From contig NZ_JAPZVP010000001.1 of NCBI RefSeq assembly GCF_027622875.1, forward strand, positions 62,001 to 126,000: 64,000 bases of DNA, given 5' to 3'. Under the pieces are notes generated by a model. It was not told where the DNA came from, did not search any database, and saw only the letters and a program-made list of their open reading frames with translations. Shown here in pieces: positions 51,235-59,679 of this stretch. This stretch comes from Glycomyces luteolus (GTDB lineage Bacteria > Actinomycetota > Actinomycetes > Mycobacteriales > Micromonosporaceae). The position numbers and the translations under genes are program-made. How positions within the stretch are numbered: position 1 is the first letter of the stretch; each line of letters opens with the position of its first letter.

Positions 51235-52526
51235 GGAGCGGGTTCACCGAGCTGCTGCGCGGTCTGCTCGACCGGCCGCTGGCCTCGTACTACCTGCTGC
51301 TCTCCTCCTCGGCACTGCTGCTCACCATCGGCCTCGTGATGGTCTTCTCGGCCACCATGGTCGAGTCCTACGAGGCGACCGGGAACGCGTTCGCGGTGAT
51401 CCTCCAGCAGGTCGTCTGGGCCGTGGTCGGCCTCGTCTGCTTCTGGGTCGCCCAGCGCCTCCCCTCGCGCACCTACCGGGCCGTGTCGCGCCCGCTCCTG
51501 GTCGTGGCGATCCTGCTCGGCCTCGTCCTGGTCGTCATGTCGATCCGCCAGAAGCAGCAGGAGGCCGCCGGAGGCGACTCCACCGGCGGCCTCGCCACCG
51601 ACCAGTTGTGGATCGACCTGGGGCCCTTCCAGTTCCAGCCCGCCGAGATCGCCAAGTTCGCGCTGCTCCTGTGGGCCGCCGATTCGCTGGTGCGCCTCGG
51701 CCCGCGCATCGCGTCCTGGCGCGATCTCGCGATCCCGATGTTCCCCATCGCCGGGCTCCTGCTCATCATCATCGGCTACGCCGACCTCGGCACGATGCTC
51801 ATCATCCTGGCGATGTTCCTCGGCCTCCTGTGGGCCTCGGGGGTGCCGCTGCGCATCCTCGGCGTGCTCGTCGCCATGGGCCTGCTCGGCTCCGCGGTCC
51901 TCATCGCGTTCGAGGGCTACCGGATGCAGCGCATCATCTCGTTCTCGCGGCCCGAGGACTTCGCCGACAGCTGGGGCTACCAGGCCATCCAGGGCTACTA
52001 CGCGATCGCCGACGGCGGCTGGTTCGGCCTCGGCCTCGGCGAGAGCCGCCAGAAATGGGACTGGCTCCCCAACGGCCACAACGACTTCATCTTCGCGCTC
52101 ATCGCCGAGGAGCTCGGCGTCGTCGGGTGCCTGGTGATCCTGGCGCTGTTCGCCGTGCTCGTCTACACCGGCTTCCGCATCGCGCGGCGCTCCGACGACC
52201 CGTTCCGGGCGCTCGTCGCCGCGGGCGTCACCATCTGGATCGCGGGCCAGGCCTTCATCAACATCGGCGGCGTGCTCGGCCTCATCCCCATGACCGGGGT
52301 GCCGCTGCCGTTCATCTCCGACGGCGGCACGGCGCTGGTCGTCATCCTCGCGGCGGTCGGGATGCTCGCCGGGTTCGCGCGTGCCGAACCCGACGCAGCC
52401 ACGGCGCTGCGGGCTCGCAATCCCTCGCGTCTCGTACGCTTGCTGTGGGCCCCCCTGCCGCCCGCACCCCGCTCCGAGTCCGACTCGGAGCCCACCAAGA
52501 AGAAAACTACGACCAGAAAGACATGA
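51231..52526 (+). CDS. ftsW: SEDS peptidoglycan glycosyltransferase FtsW
   Basis: 431 residues with ten or so helices. WIDLGPFQFQPAEIAKFALL, the central GLGLGESRQKWDWLPNGHNDFIFALIAEELG and the late PMTGVPLPFISDGGTALV are the SEDS signatures; the catalytic Asp is expected in the loop around the RQKWDW motif. It polymerises lipid II at the division site. The GTGA start overlaps murD; the C-terminal tail is Ser/Arg/Lys-rich and cytoplasmic. Coupled to murG by another four-base overlap. Confidence 0.94.
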   Translation: MRSGFTELLRGLLDRPLASYYLLLSSSALLLTIGLVMVFSATMVESYEATGNAFAVILQQVVWAVVGLVCFWVAQRLPSRTYRAVSRPLLVVAILLGLVLVVMSIRQKQQEAAGGDSTGGLATDQLWIDLGPFQFQPAEIAKFALLLWAADSLVRLGPRIASWRDLAIPMFPIAGLLLIIIGYADLGTMLIILAMFLGLLWASGVPLRILGVLVAMGLLGSAVLIAFEGYRMQRIISFSRPEDFADSWGYQAIQGYYAIADGGWFGLGLGESRQKWDWLPNGHNDFIFALIAEELGVVGCLVILALFAVLVYTGFRIARRSDDPFRALVAAGVTIWIAGQAFINIGGVLGLIPMTGVPLPFISDGGTALVVILAAVGMLAGFARAEPDAATALRARNPSRLVRLLWAPLPPAPRSESDSEPTKKKTTTRKT

Positions 52527-53641
52527 CGTTGCCTCAGCTTCGATCGGTCGTCCTCGCCGGCGGCGGCACCGGCGGCCACATCTACCCGCTCCTGGCCTAC
52601 GCCGACTGCCTGCGCCGTCACGACCCGCACGTCCGCGTCACCTGCCTCGGCACCGAGAAGGGCCTGGAGAACGACCTCATCCCCAAGGCGGGCTACGACC
52701 TGCGCAACGTCCCGGCCCACCAGCTGCCGCGCAAGATCAACCTCGACCTGCTCCTCACCGCGCCGCGGATGCTCAAGGCCATGAAGGCCACCCGCGACAT
52801 CATGGACGAGGTCCAGGCGGACGTCGTGGTCGGCTTCGGCGGCTACGTCGCCGTCCCCGCCTACCTCGCCGCGTGGCGCCGCAAGACCCCCATGGTCATC
52901 TTCGAGTTCAACGACCCGCCCGGGGTCGCCAACAAGATGGCGCTCAAGTTCAGCGACAACCTCGCCCTCGGCTTCCCCCACCTCCCGCAGGCCTCGCCGA
53001 TCCTCGCCGACGGCACCATCACCGGCGTGCCCCTGCGGCCGGAGATCGCCCACCTCGACCGGCACGCCATGCGCGCCCAGGCCTGCCAGTACTTCGGGCT
53101 CGACCCGCGGCGCCCCGTCCTGTTCGTCTACGGCGGCTCGCAGGGCGCGGCCTCGATCAACAACGCCGTCTCCGGCGCGGCCGGGGCGCTCACGCACCGC
53201 GGCGTCCAGGTCCTGCACATCACCGGCGCCCGCCGCGAGGAGCCCATCCACATCCCCGAGGGCCTGCCCGTCCCGTACCGGACCCTGCCCTACCTCGACC
53301 GCATGGACCTCGGATACGCCGCCGCCGACATGGTGCTCGCCCGCGGCGGCTCCATGACCGTCGCGGAGGTCTCCGCGCTCGGCGTGCCCACCGTCTTCGT
53401 CCCGATGCCCTGGGGCAACAAGGAGCAGTACCGCAACGCCGGGCCCGTCGTGGACGCCGGCGGCGCGATGTTCTGCGACGACGAGAACCTCAACCCCTCG
53501 TGGATCGAGGCCAACCTCATCCCGGTCATCACCGACCCGCACCGGGTCGCGGCGATGTCCCGGGCCTCGGCCGCGTTCGGCAGCCGCACCGGCGACGAGG
53601 CGCTGCGCAACTACACACTGAAGGTGCTGGAGCAGGCATGA
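52523..53641 (+). CDS. murG: UDP-GlcNAc:lipid I N-acetylglucosaminyltransferase
   Basis: 372 residues, GT28. AGGGTGGHIYPLLAYAD is the N-terminal glycine-rich loop; VVGFGGYVAVPAYL, VYGGSQGAASINNAV and LARGGSMTVAEVSALGVPTVFVPMPWGNKEQYRNA are MurG donor-binding motifs. It makes lipid II on the cytoplasmic membrane face. ATG 52523 overlaps the ftsW stop. The stop overlaps murC. Confidence 0.95.
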   Translation: MTLPQLRSVVLAGGGTGGHIYPLLAYADCLRRHDPHVRVTCLGTEKGLENDLIPKAGYDLRNVPAHQLPRKINLDLLLTAPRMLKAMKATRDIMDEVQADVVVGFGGYVAVPAYLAAWRRKTPMVIFEFNDPPGVANKMALKFSDNLALGFPHLPQASPILADGTITGVPLRPEIAHLDRHAMRAQACQYFGLDPRRPVLFVYGGSQGAASINNAVSGAAGALTHRGVQVLHITGARREEPIHIPEGLPVPYRTLPYLDRMDLGYAAADMVLARGGSMTVAEVSALGVPTVFVPMPWGNKEQYRNAGPVVDAGGAMFCDDENLNPSWIEANLIPVITDPHRVAAMSRASAAFGSRTGDEALRNYTLKVLEQA

Positions 53642-55050
53642 GCGACGACCCCAACGACCTGACGAGCCCGATCGACGAGGGCATCACGGCGGAAGACCTC
53701 GGCCGCACGCTGTTCATCGGCGTCGGCGGCGTCGGCATGAACGGCCTCACCCGGCTCTACGCCACGCGCGGACTGCCCGTCTCCGGCTCCGAGCTGAAGG
53801 ACTGGCCGAGCCTGCCCGAGCTCGAACGCCTCGGCGTCACACTCCACCGCGAGCACGTGGTCGCCAACCTCGACGGCATCGACACGGTCGTCCGCTCGAC
53901 CGCGCACAACGACGAGCACCTCGAAGTGGCCGAGGCCCGCAGGCGCGGCATCCGCGTCTACCACCGCTCCGAGGCGCTGGCCGCCGCGATGACCGGCCGC
54001 CGCTCGATCGTCGTCACCGGCACCCACGGCAAGACCACCACGACCGCGATCATCTCGCAGATGCTCGCCCACGCCGGACTCGATCCGTCCTATGTGAACG
54101 GCGGCGAGAACATCGGCGCCCATACCGGCGCCCACGGCACCGGCGAGTACTTCGTGGCCGAGGCCGACGAGTCGGACCGCTCGTTCCTGCGCTTCCGGCC
54201 CGAGATCGGCATCGTCACCAACATCGACGTCGACCACCTGAACACCTACGGCGACATGGAAAGCCTCACGGAGGCCTTCGAGCGCTTCTGCCGCAACACG
54301 GACAAGGACGGGCTCCTCGTCCTCTGCGCCGACAACCCCGGCACGCTCGCACTCGCCAAGAAGCTCCGCGCCGAGGGCCGCACCGTCGCCACGTACGGCT
54401 TCTCGGACGGCGCCGACATCCAGCTCGGCGAGGTCGAGTCCACCAAGGACGGCGTCGACTACACCGTGCTCGCGCACAACCAGCTGCTCGGCCGATTCCA
54501 CCTGCCGATGCCCGGCAAGCACATCGCGCTCAACTCGGCCGCCGCGATCGCCACCGGCCTGTACGTCGGCCTCGAACCGGACGCGATCGCCGCCGGCATC
54601 GCCGCGTTCGGCGGCGTCAAGCGCCGCTTCGAGAAGCGCGGCGAGAAGGACGGGTACGCGGTCTTCGACGAATACGCCTACCACCCGACCGCGATGACCG
54701 AGGCCATCAAGACCCTCAAAGAGGTCGCCGCGCCCGGCAAGCTCATCGTGGTCTTCATGCCCTACCGCGTCTACCGCACCATCGAGATGCGCGAGGGCAT
54801 CGCCGAAGCGCTCTCCCTGGCGGACAAGGCGGTCGTGATGGAGATCTTCGGACCCGGCGAGACGGTCCCCGAAGGCCAAGGCGGCCAGGCACTCCTGGAC
54901 GCCGTCGACCTCTCCGACGCCGACAAGGCCTTCGTCCCCGAATGGGACGACGTGCCCGCCGCCGTCAAGGCGCTCGCGGCCGAAGGCGACGTGGTCGTCA
55001 CCATGGGCGCCCCGCCCGTCCAGCTCATGCCGGACGACCTCCTGCGCTAG
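53638..55050 (+). CDS. murC: UDP-MurNAc L-Ala ligase
   Basis: 470 residues. FIGVGGVGMNGLTRLYATRG opens the N-domain. IVVTGTHGKTTTTAIISQML is the ATP motif (GTHGKTT is MurC-specific), with FVAEADESDRSFL, NIDVDHLNTYGDM and FDEYAYHPTAM. It adds L-Ala to UDP-MurNAc. An N-terminal extension of about 20 acidic residues precedes the fold. Last gene of the overlapping operon, ending at a strong hairpin. Confidence 0.95.
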   Translation: MSDDPNDLTSPIDEGITAEDLGRTLFIGVGGVGMNGLTRLYATRGLPVSGSELKDWPSLPELERLGVTLHREHVVANLDGIDTVVRSTAHNDEHLEVAEARRRGIRVYHRSEALAAAMTGRRSIVVTGTHGKTTTTAIISQMLAHAGLDPSYVNGGENIGAHTGAHGTGEYFVAEADESDRSFLRFRPEIGIVTNIDVDHLNTYGDMESLTEAFERFCRNTDKDGLLVLCADNPGTLALAKKLRAEGRTVATYGFSDGADIQLGEVESTKDGVDYTVLAHNQLLGRFHLPMPGKHIALNSAAAIATGLYVGLEPDAIAAGIAAFGGVKRRFEKRGEKDGYAVFDEYAYHPTAMTEAIKTLKEVAAPGKLIVVFMPYRVYRTIEMREGIAEALSLADKAVVMEIFGPGETVPEGQGGQALLDAVDLSDADKAFVPEWDDVPAAVKALAAEGDVVVTMGAPPVQLMPDDLLR

Positions 55051-55056
55051 CACGGC

Positions 55057-55087
55057 GAACGGGCCCGCTCGCCGAGCGGGCCCGTTC
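55057..55087. terminator. 14-bp-stem terminator closing the murE-murC operon
   Basis: GAACGGGCCCGCTC and its exact complement flank GCC, 7 bp after the murC stop. Very stable; no T-run. Confidence 0.75.
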
Positions 55088-55110
55088 CGCCTCGCACGCA
55101 CCGCTATCGA

Positions 55111-55128
55111 GCGACACCGGAGTGTCGC
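55111..55128. other. Short hairpin before the Roco gene
   Basis: GCGACAC-CGGA-GTGTCGC, a perfect 7-bp stem, 60-80 bp upstream of the ATG at 55190 and just upstream of a TAGGAT hexamer (55139-55144) that may be a -10. Could be an operator or part of the terminator zone. Confidence 0.35.
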
Positions 55129-55189
55129 AACCGGGCGGTAGGATGGCCGGGGTCAACGCCTTCTCTTCTCCGGCAGGTGAACCCCAGCG

Positions 55190-58100
55190 ATGAGCGCCAG
55201 AAGACGGATCGCGGAAGCGAGACGCACCGGCAGCACGACCCTCGACCTCTCCCGGCAGAACCTCACCGCCGTCCCCGAATCCGTGGCGGGCCTCGAACAC
55301 CTCAAGTCCCTCGACCTCTCCGTCAACGGACTCGCCCGCCTCCCCGAATGGATCGGCGAGCTCACCGGGCTCGAACGCCTCAACCTCTACGGCAACCGCC
55401 TCACCGTCCTGCCCGACTCGATCGGGAACCTCGAGCGCCTCAGCGAACTCAACCTCGGCGACAACCAGCTCACGGCCCTCCCCGCGTCGATCGGGAACCT
55501 CGCCTCCCTCACCCGGCTCGACCTCGACATGAACGGGGTCACCGCCCTCCCCGGCTCCATCGGCCGCCTCACCCGCCTCGCCAGGCTCGACCTCTACCGC
55601 AACCAGCTCACCGACCTGCCCGCGTCCACCGCCCGGCTGAGCGCCCTCACCCGCCTCGACATCGGCGACAACCGCCTCGACGCCCTCCCCGAGCCCGTGA
55701 CCGCACTCGCCGGACTCACCCGCCTCGACCTGTCGCGCAACGGACTCACCGCCCTCCCCGAGACCATCGGCCGCCTCGCGAACCTCGTCCACCTCGGACT
55801 CGAACGCAACCGCCTCACCACCCTCCCCGACTCGATCGCGCTCCTCACCCGCCTGGGCCGCCTCGACCTGACCCGCAACCGCTTCCAGGCCCTCCCCGAA
55901 TCCATCGGCGACCTCACCGAACTCGTTCGCCTCGACCTCGAAGGCAACCGACTCAGCACGCTGCCCCGCTCCATCACCAGGCTGGAGAACCTCGCCGGGC
56001 TCTACATGGAGGGCAACCTGCTGCCGCCCGAACTGCGGGCGGCGGCCGCCGCCGGCCGGCACGCGCTGGCGGAGTTCATGGCAGGCGTCGAGACCGCCGG
56101 AACGGACTTCCGCGAGGCCAAACTCGTGCTGGTCGGCGAAGGCGAGGTCGGCAAGAGCTCGCTCCTGGCCGCGATGCGCGGCGAAGCGTTCGACCCCGCG
56201 CGCGGCTCCACGCACGGCATCGAGGTCAAGACCCTCGCGGTCGCCGGGCCCGAGGAGGACCCGGCGGCGGGCATCACCTTGAACGCCTGGGACTTCGGCG
56301 GCCAGCGGGTCTACCGCCCCACCCACCAGCTGTTCTTCACCGCGCCGTCGGTCTACCTCGTGGTCTGGAAGGCCCGCCAGGGGCCCATGCAGGGCTTCGT
56401 CGACTACTGGATCAACCTGATCCGCCGCCGCGCGGGGGACGAGCACGTCACGATCCACATCGTCGCCACCCATGCCGATCTCGACGGCCAGCACCCCCGG
56501 ATCGATCAGGCGTCCCTGTTCGAGGAGCACGGCGACCTCATCGGCGGGTTCCATTTCGTCGACAGCGCCACCGGCACCGGCATCGAGGGGCTCAAACGCG
56601 CCCTGTGGCGTTCGGCCGCCGCCATGCCGCAGATCCACCGCGAAGTCCCCGCCGGATGGCGCGACCTGCGCCGCTCGCTCGTCGAGAGCGGCGAGTCGTA
56701 CCTCGAATACGCCGACTACCTGGCCCGCGCGGCCGACCACGGCCTCGACGAGGAGGCGGCCGCGGCGCTCGCGCGGATCGCCACGGAACTCGGCTACTGG
56801 ATCCACTATCCGGAGATCAGCGGCCTCGACGCGATCGTCGTCCTCAAGGGCGACTGGCTCAGCACCGCGATCAGCCTCGTCCTGGACGACGCCGGGACCG
56901 CCGCCCGTCACGGCCTCGTCGAGCACCGCCGCCTGCGCGAGCTCTGGGACGACCCGGAGCGGCCGCAGCGGCTGCGCTACGACCCCAAGTTCCACCCCGC
57001 CCTCTTGCGGCTCATGGAGAAGTACGACATCTCCTACCGCATCGCCGAAGCGCCGGGCCGCCCCTCGAGCAGCCTCATCGCGCAGCTCGTCGACGAGGCC
57101 CCGCCGTCCCTGGGCGAGGTGTGGGACGCCTTCGGCGCCGGCCTCACCGAGGACGCGCAACTGTGCGAGTTCCTGGACGCCAACGGCGCCAAGGGCATCC
57201 CCGAGGGCCTGCTGCACCAGCTCATCGTCCGATGGCACCGCCGCTCGCTCGGGCGCGAGCGGTTCGAGGACAGCGTCCACTGGCACCACGGCTTCGTCAT
57301 CCAGCCCGACCCATATTCGCGCGCGCTGATCCGCATCGAAGGGCAGCGGCTCCGGGTCGCGGTCAAGGCCCTCTACCCCGACCAGTTCATGCACGAGTTC
57401 ATCCGGGACCTCGAGGACTACGTGGGCGAGTTGTGGCCGGGCTTCCGCCTCAAGCGGCTCGTGCCGTGCGGCGCGCAGTGCCTCGACCCCGAACGCTCCC
57501 AGACGGGCCTGTTCGGCCTCGAGCGGCTGCTCACCCGCCGCCGGACCGGGAAGCGGTACGCCGAGTGCCGCCGCTGCTGGGCCGACGTCCCGATCGACGC
57601 CCTCGTCCACCGCGGCCCCGGCGACGGACCGGGCGGCCGCGAACCGGAACGAGCGGATCCGCGGGTTCCCGCGCCGGTCGTCGACTTCGCCGACCTGGTG
57701 CGCCGTGCGGGCGCGGCCGAGGCCGACCAGATCGAGCGGTGGACCATGACCCACCGCGAGATCCAGAAGCTGATCCAGCTGGTCTCCGACGAGGCCAGCC
57801 GCGGCCCCCGCTTCTACACGGTGGAGCTGCGCGACCGGCAGGCGTGGCACCAGCGGCTCACCCACGTCGGCGTCCGCGTGGTCCTGTGGTGCGAGCACTC
57901 CCGGATGCCGCTGTACGTCCTCGACGGCGACCCCTCCAGCGGCGTCTACGACATCGACATGCCGCGCGACTGGCTGATCCGTTCGGCCCCTTGGATCAAG
58001 CGCACGCTCAAGGTCCTGTGGTCCACCGTTCTCCCCGGCGGCGCGGCCGCCCTCGACCTGCTCGTGCCCGCCTTCGACCAGGAGGCCATCGAGGGGCACC

Positions 58101-58351
58101 TGGAACTGGCCGAGGAGTCCTTCAAGACCATCGCCGAGTTCAGCGACACGGCGGCCAACGCCGCCGAGGAGAAGGCGTGGATGGCCTCCGACGGCCGCTC
58201 GGGGGCGGAACTGCGCCGCCTGCACGCGTTCCTGGAGAAGGTCGACCCCGGCTTCGGCGGGCTCGAACGGGTCCAGGACCTCGACAAGTACCTGTGGGTC
58301 CACCGCGACTTCGTCAGCGAATACGAACCGGGCACCCCCTCGTTCGCGTGA
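55190..58351 (+). CDS. LRR-Roc-COR (Roco) GTPase
   Basis: 1053 residues. Eleven full 23-residue leucine-rich repeats (residues 18-270, consensus LDLxxNxLTxLPxSIGxLxxLxR) and part of a twelfth come first. The Roc GTPase follows: P-loop GEGEVGKSS (316-324), DFGGQ (368-372), THAD (427-430) and SATGTGI (459-465), all intact. A COR region runs to about 750, then a CxxxC...CxxC zinc-ribbon-like site (760, 764, 793, 796) and a 230-residue C-terminal domain. Roco proteins are GTP-regulated dimers; bacterial roles are largely unknown. No membrane segment or signal peptide. It lies between murC and ftsQ, an odd place. Confidence 0.92.
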   Translation: MSARRRIAEARRTGSTTLDLSRQNLTAVPESVAGLEHLKSLDLSVNGLARLPEWIGELTGLERLNLYGNRLTVLPDSIGNLERLSELNLGDNQLTALPASIGNLASLTRLDLDMNGVTALPGSIGRLTRLARLDLYRNQLTDLPASTARLSALTRLDIGDNRLDALPEPVTALAGLTRLDLSRNGLTALPETIGRLANLVHLGLERNRLTTLPDSIALLTRLGRLDLTRNRFQALPESIGDLTELVRLDLEGNRLSTLPRSITRLENLAGLYMEGNLLPPELRAAAAAGRHALAEFMAGVETAGTDFREAKLVLVGEGEVGKSSLLAAMRGEAFDPARGSTHGIEVKTLAVAGPEEDPAAGITLNAWDFGGQRVYRPTHQLFFTAPSVYLVVWKARQGPMQGFVDYWINLIRRRAGDEHVTIHIVATHADLDGQHPRIDQASLFEEHGDLIGGFHFVDSATGTGIEGLKRALWRSAAAMPQIHREVPAGWRDLRRSLVESGESYLEYADYLARAADHGLDEEAAAALARIATELGYWIHYPEISGLDAIVVLKGDWLSTAISLVLDDAGTAARHGLVEHRRLRELWDDPERPQRLRYDPKFHPALLRLMEKYDISYRIAEAPGRPSSSLIAQLVDEAPPSLGEVWDAFGAGLTEDAQLCEFLDANGAKGIPEGLLHQLIVRWHRRSLGRERFEDSVHWHHGFVIQPDPYSRALIRIEGQRLRVAVKALYPDQFMHEFIRDLEDYVGELWPGFRLKRLVPCGAQCLDPERSQTGLFGLERLLTRRRTGKRYAECRRCWADVPIDALVHRGPGDGPGGREPERADPRVPAPVVDFADLVRRAGAAEADQIERWTMTHREIQKLIQLVSDEASRGPRFYTVELRDRQAWHQRLTHVGVRVVLWCEHSRMPLYVLDGDPSSGVYDIDMPRDWLIRSAPWIKRTLKVLWSTVLPGGAAALDLLVPAFDQEAIEGHLELAEESFKTIAEFSDTAANAAEEKAWMASDGRSGAELRRLHAFLEKVDPGFGGLERVQDLDKYLWVHRDFVSEYEPGTPSFA

Positions 58352-58421
58352 ACCCTCCCGATCCGTTCGGCCCGTTCGCCACCAGGTCCGGTGTCGGAAG
58401 TCGGACTGCTTTCGGCACGCG

Positions 58422-58439
58422 CCCGCGCCGCTGCGCGGG
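58422..58439. terminator. Hairpin after the Roco gene
   Basis: CCCGCGC-CGCT-GCGCGGG, a perfect 7-bp stem, 70 bp past the stop; it separates the Roco gene from the Uma2 pair. No T-run. Confidence 0.45.
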
Positions 58440-58498
58440 TGCCCGGAAACCCCTGCTGACCTATAGTTAAGACTGCTTGAACGGAAGGAGGCGAATCG

Positions 58499-59122
58499 AT
58501 GGTCATCACTCTCCTCGAGTCGGGCGGCCGGACCAGAGCGACGGTTGATCCCAGCAGTGAAACCAGTTACCTTATGGCGACAGCCAGTGAATTGAACCCC
58601 GCTGGCGGACAACGTGTCGAGGTCTTCGGAGGGAACATCGTCGTGTCGCCGTGGTCGAAGACCCACTACCGCAGCAAGATGCGATCGGTGATCCGGCAGC
58701 TCGAACCCCACCTCCCCGAAGGCTGCGACGCGGGCGGCGAGCCCTTCCTGTTCATGTTCCCCGGCCGGGGCGCCCTCGGCCCCGACATCTACGTCGTCGA
58801 CGAGGCGCTGCTCGAGACCGATGCCGCGGCCGCACCCTGCGAGGCGCTCTGGCTCGTCGCCGAAATGACCTCGAACGCGACCCGCGACAACGACCGCGGC
58901 CGCAAGACCGCGATATACGGACGCAGCGGCATCCCGGTCTACCTGCTCTTCGACATGAAGGACCGGGTGCTCATCGTCCACTCCGACCCTTCGCCCGACC
59001 GCGGCTACCGGACCCGGAACACGGTGGCCTTCGGCGAGCCGGTGCGCGTGCCCCCGCCGTTCGACTTCGACCTCGACACCTCGGCGTTCGCCGTACCCGC
59101 CCAGCGAGGTGCCGATGTTTGA
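58499..59122 (+). CDS. Uma2-family PD-(D/E)XK-fold protein, first of a tandem pair
   Basis: 207 residues. VEVFGGNIVVSPWSKTHYRSKMRSVIRQLE is the DUF820/Uma2 N-terminal pattern; the nuclease core is GPDIYVVD (Asp96), LWLVAEMTS (Glu122) and GRKTAIYGRSGIPVYLLFD (Lys136), so the D-E-K triad of the restriction-endonuclease-like fold is complete. Activity is not shown for most Uma2 proteins. AAGGAGG lies 7 bases before ATG 58499; TATAGT (58462-58467) may be a -10. Overlaps its paralog by 8 bp. Confidence 0.82.
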   Translation: MVITLLESGGRTRATVDPSSETSYLMATASELNPAGGQRVEVFGGNIVVSPWSKTHYRSKMRSVIRQLEPHLPEGCDAGGEPFLFMFPGRGALGPDIYVVDEALLETDAAAAPCEALWLVAEMTSNATRDNDRGRKTAIYGRSGIPVYLLFDMKDRVLIVHSDPSPDRGYRTRNTVAFGEPVRVPPPFDFDLDTSAFAVPAQRGADV

Positions 59123-59675
59123 CGAGGGATTCGAGCACCTGCTCCAGGTCGCCGCCAAACTGGACCTGCCCGACGGGCTCAGCGCCGAGGTCTTCGGCGG
59201 CGCGATCGTCGTCGCCCCCTGGAAACCCGCGTTCTACGCCAAGCGGATGCGCGCCGTCAGCCGCCAGCTCGAAGAGCACCTGCCGAAAGGCCACGAGATC
59301 TTCACCGCCCCGGCCCGGTTCCGCTTCCCCGACCTCGAAGCGGCGCTCGGACCGGACTGCTACGTCTACGACCCGGAACTGGCCGAACCCGACGCGGTCA
59401 CGGTGCCCGGCGAGGCGCTCGCCCTGGCGCTGACCCTCACCACCGAGGCGAGCCGCCCGTACGACCTGGGCCCGAAACTCGACGTGTACGGACGCGGAGG
59501 CGTCCCAGTGCACGTCCTGGCGGACATGCACGACCGGACCCTCACGGCCTACTCGGACCCGTCACCCGAGCGCGGTTACCGGACCCGCACCACCGTGGAG
59601 TTCGGTGAGCCGCTTCGACTCCCCGAACCGTTCGACTTCGAGCTCGACACCGCGGCCTTCGCCGCGAAGCTCTGA
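59115..59675 (+). CDS. Uma2-family protein, second of the pair, catalytic Glu missing
   Basis: 186 residues, a diverged copy of the preceding protein: AEVFGGAIVVAPWKPAFYAKRMRAV, GPDCYVYDPEL, DLGPKLDVYGRGGVPVHVLADM and SDPSPERGYRTRTTVEFGEPLRLPEPFDFELDTAAFA align along its length. Asp81 and Lys121 are kept, but the position of Glu122 in the first protein is Thr107 here, so the nuclease triad is broken. It may be an inactive partner. ATG 59115 is chosen over GTG 59109 for its GAGG spacing; it overlaps the first gene, so the two are coupled. Confidence 0.78.
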   Translation: MFDEGFEHLLQVAAKLDLPDGLSAEVFGGAIVVAPWKPAFYAKRMRAVSRQLEEHLPKGHEIFTAPARFRFPDLEAALGPDCYVYDPELAEPDAVTVPGEALALALTLTTEASRPYDLGPKLDVYGRGGVPVHVLADMHDRTLTAYSDPSPERGYRTRTTVEFGEPLRLPEPFDFELDTAAFAAKL

Positions 59676-59679
59676 GCGG

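Noticed and set aside
55025-59158. Very long open frame (1377 codons) on the minus strand opposite the Roco gene
   Set aside because: It mirrors the plus-strand LRR and Roc coding through GC-rich third positions; its protein is Val/Glu/Gly-rich without domains. The plus frame carries intact LRR, P-loop and zinc motifs.
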